A DNA stretch of 64,000 bases from Saccharofermentans sp. (GCA_016292135.1 JAEFAZ010000008.1:43807-107806); one strand, 5' to 3'. Shown: positions 18,184-27,123, numbered from the stretch's first letter. Translations and numbers: made by a program. The notes: a model not told the origin generated them from the sequence alone.

Positions 18184-20094
18184 ATGAAAAGATTATTTAC
18201 AGGAACAGTAATGGCTGTTGTATCTTGCGCGTTAGCGATCACACTGGTTTCTTTACCTTCAAAAACAGTATCCGCAGCAGGGGAAGTTGCAATAGATGAA
18301 AACAATTTCCCGGATGCAACTTTCAGAGAGTACGTTTCAAATCAATTTGACACGAATCATGATGCAGTCCTTTCTGAATCTGAGATAGCTGCCGTAGAAA
18401 CGATAGATCTTAGTTACCCGAACAGAACCCGCAGAGAAAACGGTCCTCTTGCTAAACTTGATGGCATTGAGTATTTTGACAACCTTAAGTCCTTGAAGTT
18501 TGATAACAACAAAGTTTCGGCACTTGATGTCAGTAAGAATACCAAGTTGGAATATTTAAGTTTCGAGAATAACAGGGTCGAAAAGATCAATCTGGCTCAA
18601 AACACTTTGTTGGAGACTCTGATATGTAGCCAAAATTCCATAAGTAGTCTTGACCTTGGCAAAAACAAAGCATTAACCTACATTTATTGTTCAAATAACG
18701 ACTTGAAGAAATTGGATCTTTCCAACAATTCTTTGTTAACGACACTTATATGTAACGACTGCGCTTTACTGGCAAGCATTAATGTAAGCAAGAATGCTTC
18801 ATTAACAGGATTGTATTGCGCCAGTTGTTCGCTGTCTTCTCTTGATGTCAGCGGGAACAAAGCATTGGAGGAACTTAATTGCAGTGATAATAAGCTTACT
18901 GATCTTAACATTAAGAACAATACTAAACTCTATGATCTGATATGTGGCAAAAACAAGTTTACTTCACTTGATCTTAGCAAAAACACCATGCTCAGGAACC
19001 TTGAGATCGAATCAGGAAAGGTTACGAGTATTGATATCAGTAAGTGTAAGGATCTTGAATATCTGGATTGCGATTGGTCAGATTTGGAAAGTCTTGACCT
19101 GTCCGGGAATCCTAAATTGTCCAGACTGGATTGTACATATACTAAAGTTAAAGTATTAAATATATGGAATAACTCGCTTCTTATTAAAACATTTAAGGAG
19201 GGAGAAGGGTCTGAAACAAGTAATTGTCAATACTACAAGCTTGATGTTAATGGAAACAAATACGAATTGGCTTGTAACTTATCCGCCAAAATAGTAATGG
19301 ATAAACCCACTCCTACTCCTCAGGTTTCTTTGAAGCTTGATAAGTCAACAGCTTCTGTAAAGTGCGGAGATTCACTAACATTAAAGGCAACGGTAACGGG
19401 ATCTTCTTCCAAGGTTTCCTGGAAGTCCTCTGATACAGGTATTGCTGCAGTTGACTCCGCAGGTAAGATCACGGCTAAGCAGGCAGGTACAGTTACCATT
19501 ACTGCCACTGTTGCAGGAAAGAGTGCATCTTGTGTAGTTACGGTTCTCTATAAGGACGTAACGAACAGTAAGGATTTCTGGTATGCACCAACCAACTATC
19601 TGACAGCTGCAGGTGTCGTTAAGGGTTACGACAAGCAGACCAAGTTCAAGCCCACCAATGAGTGTTCACGTGCCCAGATGGTAACCTTCCTCTGGAGACT
19701 GAACGGAAGCCCGAATCCCAAGTCTAAGACGACGACTTTTAAGGATATCGAGACTTCCGACTATTTCTACAAGCCCGTCCTCTGGGCCGTCGAAAAGGGC
19801 ATCACCACCGGAGTAACGAAGGAAAAGTTCAATCCCAAGGGCATCTGCACCAGAGCTCAGACTGTAACCTTCCTTTGGAGGATGGCGAACAAGCCCGAGC
19901 CTAAAGCCAAGACCAGCAAGTTCAAGGATGTCAATGCGAAGGATTACTTCTGCAAGGCAGCTATCTGGGCAAGCGAGAAGAAGATCCTTGCAGGCTACGA
20001 CGACAATACTTTCAGACCTAAGGGCCACTGTCTGAGACGTCAGATGGTCACATTCTTATATAAATACGATAAATTTATAAATGGGAAAGGATGA
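18184..20094 (+). CDS. secreted LRR protein with Big2-like Ig domain and three Cys-containing SLH-like repeats
   Basis: signal peptide; LxCSxNxLxxLDLSxN repeats; VSWKSSDTGIAAVDSAGKITAKQAGTVTITATV Big2; three xCxRxQxVTFLW/LYK repeats. Confidence 0.85.
   Translation: MKRLFTGTVMAVVSCALAITLVSLPSKTVSAAGEVAIDENNFPDATFREYVSNQFDTNHDAVLSESEIAAVETIDLSYPNRTRRENGPLAKLDGIEYFDNLKSLKFDNNKVSALDVSKNTKLEYLSFENNRVEKINLAQNTLLETLICSQNSISSLDLGKNKALTYIYCSNNDLKKLDLSNNSLLTTLICNDCALLASINVSKNASLTGLYCASCSLSSLDVSGNKALEELNCSDNKLTDLNIKNNTKLYDLICGKNKFTSLDLSKNTMLRNLEIESGKVTSIDISKCKDLEYLDCDWSDLESLDLSGNPKLSRLDCTYTKVKVLNIWNNSLLIKTFKEGEGSETSNCQYYKLDVNGNKYELACNLSAKIVMDKPTPTPQVSLKLDKSTASVKCGDSLTLKATVTGSSSKVSWKSSDTGIAAVDSAGKITAKQAGTVTITATVAGKSASCVVTVLYKDVTNSKDFWYAPTNYLTAAGVVKGYDKQTKFKPTNECSRAQMVTFLWRLNGSPNPKSKTTTFKDIETSDYFYKPVLWAVEKGITTGVTKEKFNPKGICTRAQTVTFLWRMANKPEPKAKTSKFKDVNAKDYFCKAAIWASEKKILAGYDDNTFRPKGHCLRRQMVTFLYKYDKFINGKG
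19655..19924 (+). repeat. 270-bp block identical to 21426-21695
   Basis: direct comparison from ccaatgagtgttcacg to agcaagttca; constant offset of 1771 bp. Confidence 0.92.
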
Positions 20095-20140
20095 CAGGTT
20101 ACACTGAACTCTATCAAAAAATATATTTGGGGGTATTGGT

Positions 20141-21865
20141 ATGGTAAAAGGAACAATCAGCAGGATTTTGGCTTCAATGTGTGGTTTAGCAGTTACTGCA
20201 GGAATCGTCATTTTCGCAGGGACGACGGCATTTGCTGCCGGGGATATAGAGATAAATGAGACTAACTTCCCGGATAAATATTTCAGGGAGTGGATCGCAT
20301 CTCAATCCTACGGAAGCGATGGGGTACTGACTTCGGATGAAATATCGGAAATCAAAACGATAAATGTGAGTAATCTGTCCATATCAGATCTCAAGGGAAT
20401 AGAATACTTTACCGCTCTGCAAGAGTTGTATTGCTACGACAATATCCTGACCAATTTGGATGCAAGTGATAATGTTGCTCTTGATTCTTTGTATTGCCAG
20501 AACAACCAGATTAGAGATCTTATAGTACATCAGAATGTTCATTATCTGAATTGCTCTGATAACTGTCTTACTAAGCTGGATCTCGCAAGAAATAAAGATC
20601 TCAGGTTACTTGTCTGCAGTGATAACCAGATAGATAAAGTGTATCTCTACAATAAAAGCCCCTATACCATGAAGTATGATAAAACCACCAAATTGGTATA
20701 TATGTCTCCTGAAGAATGGGAGTTTGACGGTTTTTATGGTGGCAGCAGCAGTTCCGATGGTTATAACGAGATATTTGTAAAATTCAAATCGTTGAATATT
20801 AACGCCTTGGATTATGTCAGTTCATACAAGACCGATTTCTATGTATCGTTTGACAGACCGGCCACATGTGAAAAGGACGGATTGAAAAAATATGCGATAC
20901 AGTTGATCGATGTTTATTCATTAGACGGGAAAGAACATAGCGGTGAGCTGGAGTTTACGACGAAAGCTTTGGGTCATTCCTGGGGGGACTGGAAAGTAAC
21001 AAAGAAGGCAACCCGGACTTCCGATGGAGAAGAGACGCGTGTATGTAAAAATGATCCTTCGCATAAGCAGACACGTGCAATCCCTAAGTTGACTCCTACA
21101 GACACGCCGTCATCGAAGGCAATCACCGTTGTCTGTGGCAGTGGCTTAGTCATGAATCCTCAGGCTGTGATAGGAAAGGGAACTTATACATGGAAGTCAT
21201 CAAATCCCAAGATCGCTACAGTAGATTCGAAGGGCAAGCTCACGGCCCTGATGGCGGGAACTGTCAATATCACCGTAACCTGCGGATCCAAGAAACTAAT
21301 TCAGCCTGTTACGGTTCTGTATAAGGATGTCACTAACGAGAAAGACTTCTGGTTCGAACCGACTAATTACCTTACAGCGGCTGGAATAGTCAAGGGCTAT
21401 GATAACCAGACCAAGTTCAAGCCCGCCAATGAGTGTTCACGTGCCCAGATGGTAACCTTCCTCTGGAGACTGAACGGAAGCCCGAATCCCAAGTCTAAGA
21501 CGACGACTTTTAAGGATATCGAGACTTCCGACTATTTCTACAAGCCCGTCCTCTGGGCCGTCGAAAAGGGCATCACCACCGGAGTAACGAAGGAAAAGTT
21601 CAATCCCAAGGGCATCTGCACCAGAGCTCAGACTGTAACCTTCCTTTGGAGGATGGCGAACAAGCCCGAGCCTAAAGCCAAGACCAGCAAGTTCACGGAT
21701 ATCAAAGCGAAGGATTATTACTACAAGGCAGCGATCTGGGCAAGCGAGAAGAAGATCCTCGCAGGCTACGCCGACAACACCTTCAGACCTGACGGCCACT
21801 GTCTGAGACGTCAGATGGTCACCTTCTTATATAAATACGATAAGTTTATAAACGGGAAAGGATGA
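20141..21865 (+). CDS. paralogous LRR / Big2 / SLH-like surface protein
   Basis: same domain order as the preceding gene, with near-identical C-terminal region. Confidence 0.85.
   Translation: MVKGTISRILASMCGLAVTAGIVIFAGTTAFAAGDIEINETNFPDKYFREWIASQSYGSDGVLTSDEISEIKTINVSNLSISDLKGIEYFTALQELYCYDNILTNLDASDNVALDSLYCQNNQIRDLIVHQNVHYLNCSDNCLTKLDLARNKDLRLLVCSDNQIDKVYLYNKSPYTMKYDKTTKLVYMSPEEWEFDGFYGGSSSSDGYNEIFVKFKSLNINALDYVSSYKTDFYVSFDRPATCEKDGLKKYAIQLIDVYSLDGKEHSGELEFTTKALGHSWGDWKVTKKATRTSDGEETRVCKNDPSHKQTRAIPKLTPTDTPSSKAITVVCGSGLVMNPQAVIGKGTYTWKSSNPKIATVDSKGKLTALMAGTVNITVTCGSKKLIQPVTVLYKDVTNEKDFWFEPTNYLTAAGIVKGYDNQTKFKPANECSRAQMVTFLWRLNGSPNPKSKTTTFKDIETSDYFYKPVLWAVEKGITTGVTKEKFNPKGICTRAQTVTFLWRMANKPEPKAKTSKFTDIKAKDYYYKAAIWASEKKILAGYADNTFRPDGHCLRRQMVTFLYKYDKFINGKG
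21426..21695 (+). repeat. second copy of the 270-bp identical block
   Basis: see 19655-19924. Confidence 0.92.
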
Positions 21866-21879
21866 CCGGATCCTTCTCG

Positions 21880-21908
21880 TTGACCAAACAGTTGGCTGAT
21901 GATAGAAT
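21880..21908 (+). promoter_or_regulatory. sigA-type promoter for a short plus-strand RNA
   Basis: TTGACC - 17 nt - TAGAAT, starting 15 nt after the LRR stop codon. Confidence 0.55.
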
Positions 21909-21914
21909 GACCAC

Positions 21915-22007
21915 AGGAAAGCACAGTCTGCAAGGACGGTCGTCTTTCTGAGTACGAGTAATTACCCACCCATTAGGCGGCAATCCTAGAATGGGTGGGT
22001 CTTTTTA
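21915..22007 (+). ncRNA. candidate short RNA (about 93 nt), possible type I antitoxin
   Basis: bounded by the TTGACC-N17-TAGAAT promoter and an intrinsic terminator; convergent with a small TM ORF. Confidence 0.4.
21964..22007 (+). terminator. intrinsic terminator
   Basis: ACCCACCCATT ... AATGGGTGGGT followed by CTTTTT. Confidence 0.92.
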
Positions 22008-22139
22008 TTTGCGTTTATACCTGGAGTCCGGGTAAGCAAATAGCTTCAACAACAGCGTTACTGAAGCTAAAACCAAAGTGATCACTGCGATTACTATCCC
22101 GAGGGACGTGCAAAATGTACTCAGAGGACGACCGCCCAT
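22005..22139 (-). CDS. small 44-aa single-TM basic-tailed protein, candidate type I toxin
   Basis: minus-strand translation MGGRPLSTFCTSLGIVIAVITLVLASVTLLLKLFAYPDSRYKRK*; below the ORF-track length cut-off; no strong SD. Confidence 0.4.
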   Translation of the reverse strand: MGGRPLSTFCTSLGIVIAVITLVLASVTLLLKLFAYPDSRYKRK

Positions 22140-22159
22140 CTGCAGGCTGTGCCAAATTC

Positions 22160-22187
22160 ATTTTAGCATAAAAGAACAAATGTTCAA
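22160..22187 (-). promoter_or_regulatory. extended -10 promoter reading leftward into the small TM ORF
   Basis: minus strand TTGAAC - 16 nt - TAAAAT with TGC extended -10. Confidence 0.6.
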
Positions 22188-22226
22188 TTATGCATTTTTG
22201 TTCTAGTAAAATACGGTATTTGAGGC

Positions 22227-22232
22227 TATAAT
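22227..22232 (+). promoter_or_regulatory. -10 element of the S10 operon promoter
   Basis: perfect TATAAT about 395 nt upstream of rpsJ; no good -35. Confidence 0.45.
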
Positions 22233-22239
22233 TGCAGGG

Positions 22240-22612
22240 GCCGGCGGGCAGGAAACGCCCGTTCGGGATATTTTTTGAAAAAATCTCAAAAAAGGTATTG
22301 AAATATTGGGTTTGGGGTAGTAGAATACACCCTGCACGGCGTTTTTCGACGTGTAAAAGCTTTGATGGCGGAGATTGCCGCAAGTGGTGCGCGGGCTGCG
22401 CGCCGGCCACGGCGGGTAACTTCACCGGAGCAAAGTCCCGGCAAAGATCCGGGGCGAAGATCGGGATAGCCCAGGCAGCGAGTTGACCTTAAGGTCGCTT
22501 GCCCGGATGCCGAAGTGCCGTTCGTGAACGGTAACCGGAGTTCCGGGATTTTAAATGGAGTGACGAAGGAACGCCCGACCGGGATGTAACGATCGAAAAC
22601 AAAATTCAGCAT
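22240..22612 (+). ncRNA. long structured 5' leader of the S10 operon
   Basis: tandem hairpins: CACGgCG/CGaCGTG, GTGG-GCGCG/CGCGC-CCAC, CCCGG/CCGGG, GGCAGCGA/TCGCTTGCC, CCGTT CGTG AACGG, CCGG AGTT CCGG; no plausible ORF; ends at rpsJ SD. Confidence 0.6.
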
Positions 22613-22626
22613 GGAGGACCAGCAAG

Positions 22627-22944
22627 ATGGCCAAAGACGTAAACAAGGTAAGGATTAAGCTTAAGGCTTATGAGCACGAGATTCTCGATTCTTCTGCAGC
22701 TACCATCGTAGACGCACTGGAAAGAGAAGGAGCATCATTTTCGGGACCTATTCCGCTCCCTACAAAGAAGGAGATCGTAACGATCCTGCGCTCACCTCAC
22801 AAGTACAAGGATTCACGTGAGCAGTTCGAGCAGAGAACACACAGAAGGATCATCGATGTATACACACCTTCTGCGAAGATGATGGAACAACTTTCGATGA
22901 CAATGCCGGCAGGCGTATCCATTGAGGTTGAGGTGATCAACTGA
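22627..22944 (+). CDS. rpsJ: ribosomal protein uS10
   Basis: [40 protein letters not shown]...[10 protein letters not shown]. Confidence 0.98.
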   Translation: MAKDVNKVRIKLKAYEHEILDSSAATIVDALEREGASFSGPIPLPTKKEIVTILRSPHKYKDSREQFEQRTHRRIIDVYTPSAKMMEQLSMTMPAGVSIEVEVIN

Positions 22945-23053
22945 TAAGGATCGACAAAGCCGGCACGAGACCGGGCAGGAAATGCCAAACCCCGCCCGCC
23001 GGTCATGTTCACCAGGCGGTGAACCAATAACCTATATAGGAGGAAAAAAGCAA

Positions 23054-23689
23054 ATGTCTAAATTCATCATTGGCAAAAAGAGCGGCATGACGCAGATGTT
23101 CGACGAGAACGGCAACGTTATCCCCGCTACCGTCATTGAGTGCGAGCCTATGTATGTGCTCCAGAACAAGACGGTCGAGACCGACGGTTACAAAGCCGTT
23201 AAGGTCGCATCAGGCACGATTCGCGAGAAGCTCGTGAACAAGCCGGATAAGGGTCAGTTCAAGAAGGCTGACGTAGAACCGAAGAGATATATCCGTGAGT
23301 TCGAAGCGGACGAGGAGTTCTCTCTCGGTCAGGAGATCAAAGTATCAGATATGTTCAGTGTGGGTGACCACGTTGACGTTTCCGGTGTATCCAAGGGTAA
23401 GGGATATGCAGGTAACACAAAGCGTCACGGACAGAAGGGCGGACCTTCGGGCCACGGTTCCATGTACCACAGAAGAGTCGGTTCCATGGGTGCTACATCT
23501 ACACCCGGTCGTGTTCTTCCCGGCAAGAAGATGCCTGGTCATCTGGGTGCTGTTAACTGCACCGTGCAGAACTTAAGCGTAGTAATGGTTGACGGAGATC
23601 GCGGAATCCTCGTTTTGAGAGGTGCGGTACCCGGCCCCAAGGGCGGCGTTGTAACGGTTGAGACATCCGTTAAAGCGCCCAAGAACTAA
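23054..23689 (+). CDS. rplC: ribosomal protein uL3
   Basis: SKFIIGKKSGMTQMFDENG...RRVGSMGATSTPGRVLPGKKMPGHLG; start moved to the ATG after the aggagg SD. Confidence 0.98.
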   Translation: MSKFIIGKKSGMTQMFDENGNVIPATVIECEPMYVLQNKTVETDGYKAVKVASGTIREKLVNKPDKGQFKKADVEPKRYIREFEADEEFSLGQEIKVSDMFSVGDHVDVSGVSKGKGYAGNTKRHGQKGGPSGHGSMYHRRVGSMGATSTPGRVLPGKKMPGHLGAVNCTVQNLSVVMVDGDRGILVLRGAVPGPKGGVVTVETSVKAPKN

Positions 23690-23707
23690 TCGGGAGGATA
23701 CACGATA

Positions 23708-24331
23708 ATGGCTACAATTGATGTTTATAACTTAACAGGTGCCGTTACGGGTTCCATCGAACTCAGTGATGCGATCTTTGCGATCGAGCCCAACGAGAGC
23801 GCTATGTCCTCCGTTGTAAGAAATCAGCTCGCAAACCGCAGACAGGGTACACAGAGCACCAAGACAAGAAGTGAAGTTTCCGGCGGCGGTAAGCGTCCCT
23901 ACAGACAGAAGGGTACAGGCCGCGCACGTCACGGTTCCAGAAGATCCGCTCAGTATGTTGGCGGCGGAATCATCTTCGGACCCAAACCGAGAACTTATTC
24001 CTACACAATGCCTAAGAAGATCAAGAGACTTGCAATGAAGTCCGCTTTGTCCACAAAGCTCAAGGAAGGCAAGATCATCGTTGTTGAGGATATGAACCTT
24101 GATGCAGTTAAGACTGCAACAGTCGCTAAGGCTCTCAAGGATCTTAAGACAGGTGATACTTCTCTCATCGTTCTCGAAGGCAAGAATGAGAATGCAACTC
24201 TTTCCGCAAGGAACATCCCGACGGTCAAGACAGCTTACGTCAATACGATCAATGTCTTTGACATCCTTAAGTATGACAGCTTCGTCGTTACAAAGGCCGC
24301 CGTCGAGAAGATCGAGGAGGTATATGTATGA
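23708..24331 (+). CDS. rplD: ribosomal protein uL4
   Basis: QGTQSTKTRSEVSGGGKRPYRQKGTGRARHGSRRSAQYVGGGIIFGP. Confidence 0.98.
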   Translation: MATIDVYNLTGAVTGSIELSDAIFAIEPNESAMSSVVRNQLANRRQGTQSTKTRSEVSGGGKRPYRQKGTGRARHGSRRSAQYVGGGIIFGPKPRTYSYTMPKKIKRLAMKSALSTKLKEGKIIVVEDMNLDAVKTATVAKALKDLKTGDTSLIVLEGKNENATLSARNIPTVKTAYVNTINVFDILKYDSFVVTKAAVEKIEEVYV

Positions 24332-24681
24332 AGTCAGCATATGATGTAATTCTTACACCGGTCATCACTGAGAAGTCCATGGACGTCACAGAGTCCGGCA
24401 AATACACCTTCAAGGTTGCAACAGATGCCAACAAGATCGAGATCAAGGATGCCGTAGAGGAGATCTTTGGTGTTAAGGTCAAGGCAGTCAACATTGCAAA
24501 CTATGACGGTAAGCAGAAGAGACAGCGTTACACGACAGGCAGAACACCTGCTTTCAAGAAGGCTGTTGTTACTATCGACACAGAGGGTAAGGAAGTTTCC
24601 TACCTCGAAAAGGGCGGTAAGGTCGTAAAGAGCAAGAAGAAGCTCAAGACCTCTATCGAAGAATTCGGCTTCGGTCAGTAA
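24328..24681 (+). CDS. rplW: ribosomal protein uL23
   Basis: VILTPVITEKSMDVTESGKYTFKVATDANKIEIKDAVEEIFGVKV. Confidence 0.97.
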   Translation: MKSAYDVILTPVITEKSMDVTESGKYTFKVATDANKIEIKDAVEEIFGVKVKAVNIANYDGKQKRQRYTTGRTPAFKKAVVTIDTEGKEVSYLEKGGKVVKSKKKLKTSIEEFGFGQ

Positions 24682-24702
24682 TCTGGAAAGGAGAAAACAA
24701 GA

Positions 24703-25533
24703 ATGGCAGTTAAAACATTTAAACCCACTTCTCCTGCAGTAAGACAGATGGCTGTTGCAGATTACTCGGTTCTTACCAAGAAAGCACCGGAGAAGGCTCT
24801 CCTTAAGATCAACAAGAAGAGCGGCGGACGTAACTCTTACGGACGCATCACAGTTCGTCATATCGGTGGCGGTAACCGCCGCAAGATCCGTGTGATCGAC
24901 TGGAAGAGAACAAAGGATTCCGTACCTGCAGTAGTTAAGGCTATCGAGTACGATCCTAACAGAACAGCATATCTTGCACTCCTGCAGTATGCTGACGGCG
25001 TAAAGACATATATTCTTGCACCTAAGGATATCAAGGTTGGTCACAAGATCGTTTCCGGTCCTGACGCAGATATCCTCCCCGGTAATGTTTTACCGATATC
25101 ATCTATCCCCGTAGGTACGGTTATCTGCTGCATCGAGCTCACACCCGGCAAGGGTGCTCAGATGGTCAGAACAGCAGGCGCTTCTGCCCAGCTCATGGCT
25201 AAGGAAGGCAAGTTCGCGCAGGTCCGTCTCCCTTCCGGTGAGGTCCGTATGGTTTCCGTAAACTGCAGAGCAATGATCGGTGAGATCGGCAACGCAGAGC
25301 ATGAGAACGTTAAGCTCGGTAAGGCCGGCAAGACACGTCATAAGGGCGTAAGGCCGACTGTCAGAGGTGTTGTCATGAACCCTAACGATCACCCTCACGG
25401 CGGTGGTGAAGGTAAGTCACCTATCGGTCTTCCCGGTCCTGTTACACCTTGGGGTGTTCCTACTCTGGGTAAGAAGACAAGGAACAAGAAGAAGCAGTCC
25501 GGCAAGTACATTGTCAAGAGCAGAAAGGGTTAA
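24703..25533 (+). CDS. rplB: ribosomal protein uL2
   Basis: [31 protein letters not shown]...[22 protein letters not shown]. Confidence 0.99.
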   Translation: MAVKTFKPTSPAVRQMAVADYSVLTKKAPEKALLKINKKSGGRNSYGRITVRHIGGGNRRKIRVIDWKRTKDSVPAVVKAIEYDPNRTAYLALLQYADGVKTYILAPKDIKVGHKIVSGPDADILPGNVLPISSIPVGTVICCIELTPGKGAQMVRTAGASAQLMAKEGKFAQVRLPSGEVRMVSVNCRAMIGEIGNAEHENVKLGKAGKTRHKGVRPTVRGVVMNPNDHPHGGGEGKSPIGLPGPVTPWGVPTLGKKTRNKKKQSGKYIVKSRKG

Positions 25534-25545
25534 GGAGGCACATTA

Positions 25546-25824
25546 ATGAGTAGATCAACTAAAAAGGGATTTTTTGTACAGGATGCCCTGATGAAAAAGA
25601 TCAAGGCCATGAACGATGCTAACGACAAGAAGATCGTTCAGACATGGTCAAGAGCTTCCACCATCTACCCTGAGTTCGTAGGTCACACTATCGCCGTTTA
25701 CGACGGCCGCAAGCATGTTCCCGTATATGTTACGGAGGATATGGTAGGACATAAGCTCGGAGAATTTGCTCCCACGCGTAAGTTCGGCGGTCATACGGGC
25801 GAGAAGAACGCCAATGCGCGCTAA
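25546..25824 (+). CDS. rpsS: ribosomal protein uS19
   Basis: [11 protein letters not shown]...[46 protein letters not shown]. Confidence 0.98.
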   Translation: MSRSTKKGFFVQDALMKKIKAMNDANDKKIVQTWSRASTIYPEFVGHTIAVYDGRKHVPVYVTEDMVGHKLGEFAPTRKFGGHTGEKNANAR

Positions 25825-25842
25825 CTTCAAGGAGGATTTGAC

Positions 25843-26319
25843 GTGGAAAAGATAATTTTAAGCAGAGAGAATATTGAGACAAACCGCGAGGCTATTCTTG
25901 CGGCTTATCGAGCTCCTCAGAAAAGATCAAACAGGCTTCCCGTTCCCACCAAGAAGCAGAAGAAACTTCTCGGTCTCGGCGGTGACAGAGGAATTGCCAC
26001 AGCTAAGTACATCAGGATCTCACCTTCCAAGGCAAGGATCGTTGTTGACCTCATCAAGGGTCAGTCTATCGATGATGCTTACGCAATCCTCAACTATACT
26101 CCCAAGGCCGCTGCACCCGTAATCAAGAAGGTGCTCAAGGCTGCGGAAGCATCTGCGGTTAACGACAAGGGTCTTAATCGCGATAACCTCTATGTTGCGG
26201 AAGCATATTCCAATCCCGGCCCCATCATCAGAAGATGGATGCCCAGGGCAAGAGGTTCGGCCAGCGGTATAAGCAAGAGAACATGCCATATCACGGTTGT
26301 TCTCAAGGAAAGAGTATAA
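25843..26319 (+). CDS. rplV: ribosomal protein uL22 with about 50-aa N-terminal extension
   Basis: ATAKYIRISPSKARIVVDLIKGQSIDDAYAILNYTPKAAAPVIKKVLKAAEA; GTG start with aaggagg SD. Confidence 0.95.
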   Translation: MEKIILSRENIETNREAILAAYRAPQKRSNRLPVPTKKQKKLLGLGGDRGIATAKYIRISPSKARIVVDLIKGQSIDDAYAILNYTPKAAAPVIKKVLKAAEASAVNDKGLNRDNLYVAEAYSNPGPIIRRWMPRARGSASGISKRTCHITVVLKERV

Positions 26320-26331
26320 GGAGGAATTGAC

Positions 26332-27123
26332 ATGGGTCAGAAAGTTAACCCCCATGGTTTGAGAGTCGGTGTTATCAAGGATCGCGATATCAATGACTGG
26401 AATGCTCATTGGTATGCCGAAAAGGACAAGTTTTCCGACTATCTTATCGAAGACAAGAAGATTCGTGAGTTCATAATGGACGTTGCTGATACTATTGCCA
26501 AGGGCAACAGCAAGAACAAGAAGAAGGGCGAGGACGACTTCAAGAAGAAGGATGACGGCCGCAAGAATCTTGCAGGCATCAGCTCCATCACGATCGACAG
26601 AACAGATGCTCAGACGATCAACGTAGCAGTCCGCTCCGCTCGTTCTTCCCTCCTTATCGGAGACAAGGGTAAGTCCAAAGAGGAACTCCGCGCTCTTCTC
26701 GAAAAGGAATTCAACAAGAACGTCAAGAAGGACGCTAAGAGGACATTCAGAGTATCCATCATCAGGATCGACAAGGCTGACTCCGATGCAGTCATCGTTG
26801 CTCAGAACATCGCAGCCCAGCTCGAAAACCGCGGCAGCTTCAGAAGAGCAATGAAGAGAGCTATGTCTTCCGCAATGAAGGATTCATCGGTTTACGGTAT
26901 CAAGGTTAAGTGCTCCGGCCGTCTTGGCGGTGCCGAGATCGCCCGTTCCGAGACTTATCACGAGGGTACTATCCCCCTGCAGACACTGAGAGCCAACATC
27001 GACTACGGTTTCGCTGAAGCTAACACAACTTACGGCCGTATCGGCGTTAAGGTCTGGATCTACAAGGGTGAAGTCTTCCCCGAGAAGAAGTCCGACAATA
27101 CTAATGAAGGAGGGCTTGCTTAA
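26332..27123 (+). CDS. rpsC: ribosomal protein uS3 with Lys-rich insertion
   Basis: [17 protein letters not shown]...[56 protein letters not shown]. Confidence 0.97.
   Translation: MGQKVNPHGLRVGVIKDRDINDWNAHWYAEKDKFSDYLIEDKKIREFIMDVADTIAKGNSKNKKKGEDDFKKKDDGRKNLAGISSITIDRTDAQTINVAVRSARSSLLIGDKGKSKEELRALLEKEFNKNVKKDAKRTFRVSIIRIDKADSDAVIVAQNIAAQLENRGSFRRAMKRAMSSAMKDSSVYGIKVKCSGRLGGAEIARSETYHEGTIPLQTLRANIDYGFAEANTTYGRIGVKVWIYKGEVFPEKKSDNTNEGGLA

Noticed and set aside
22015-22425. 136-aa minus-strand ORF in the ORF track
   Set aside because: No domain-like composition; it runs antisense through the S10 leader. A different minus frame gives the shorter, more convincing TM peptide reported above.
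22240-22612. Possible RNase P RNA (fragments such as caaagtcc, agtgacgaag, ggcaggaaa)
   Set aside because: Short fragments only, in the wrong order and spacing for bacterial rnpB, and directly upstream of rpsJ; treated as a leader RNA instead.
22982-23053. Upstream extension of rplC (MPNPARRSCSPGGEPITYIGGKKQ...)
   Set aside because: Falls inside the structured spacer; the ATG at 23054 has a clear aggagg SD and matches canonical uL3.
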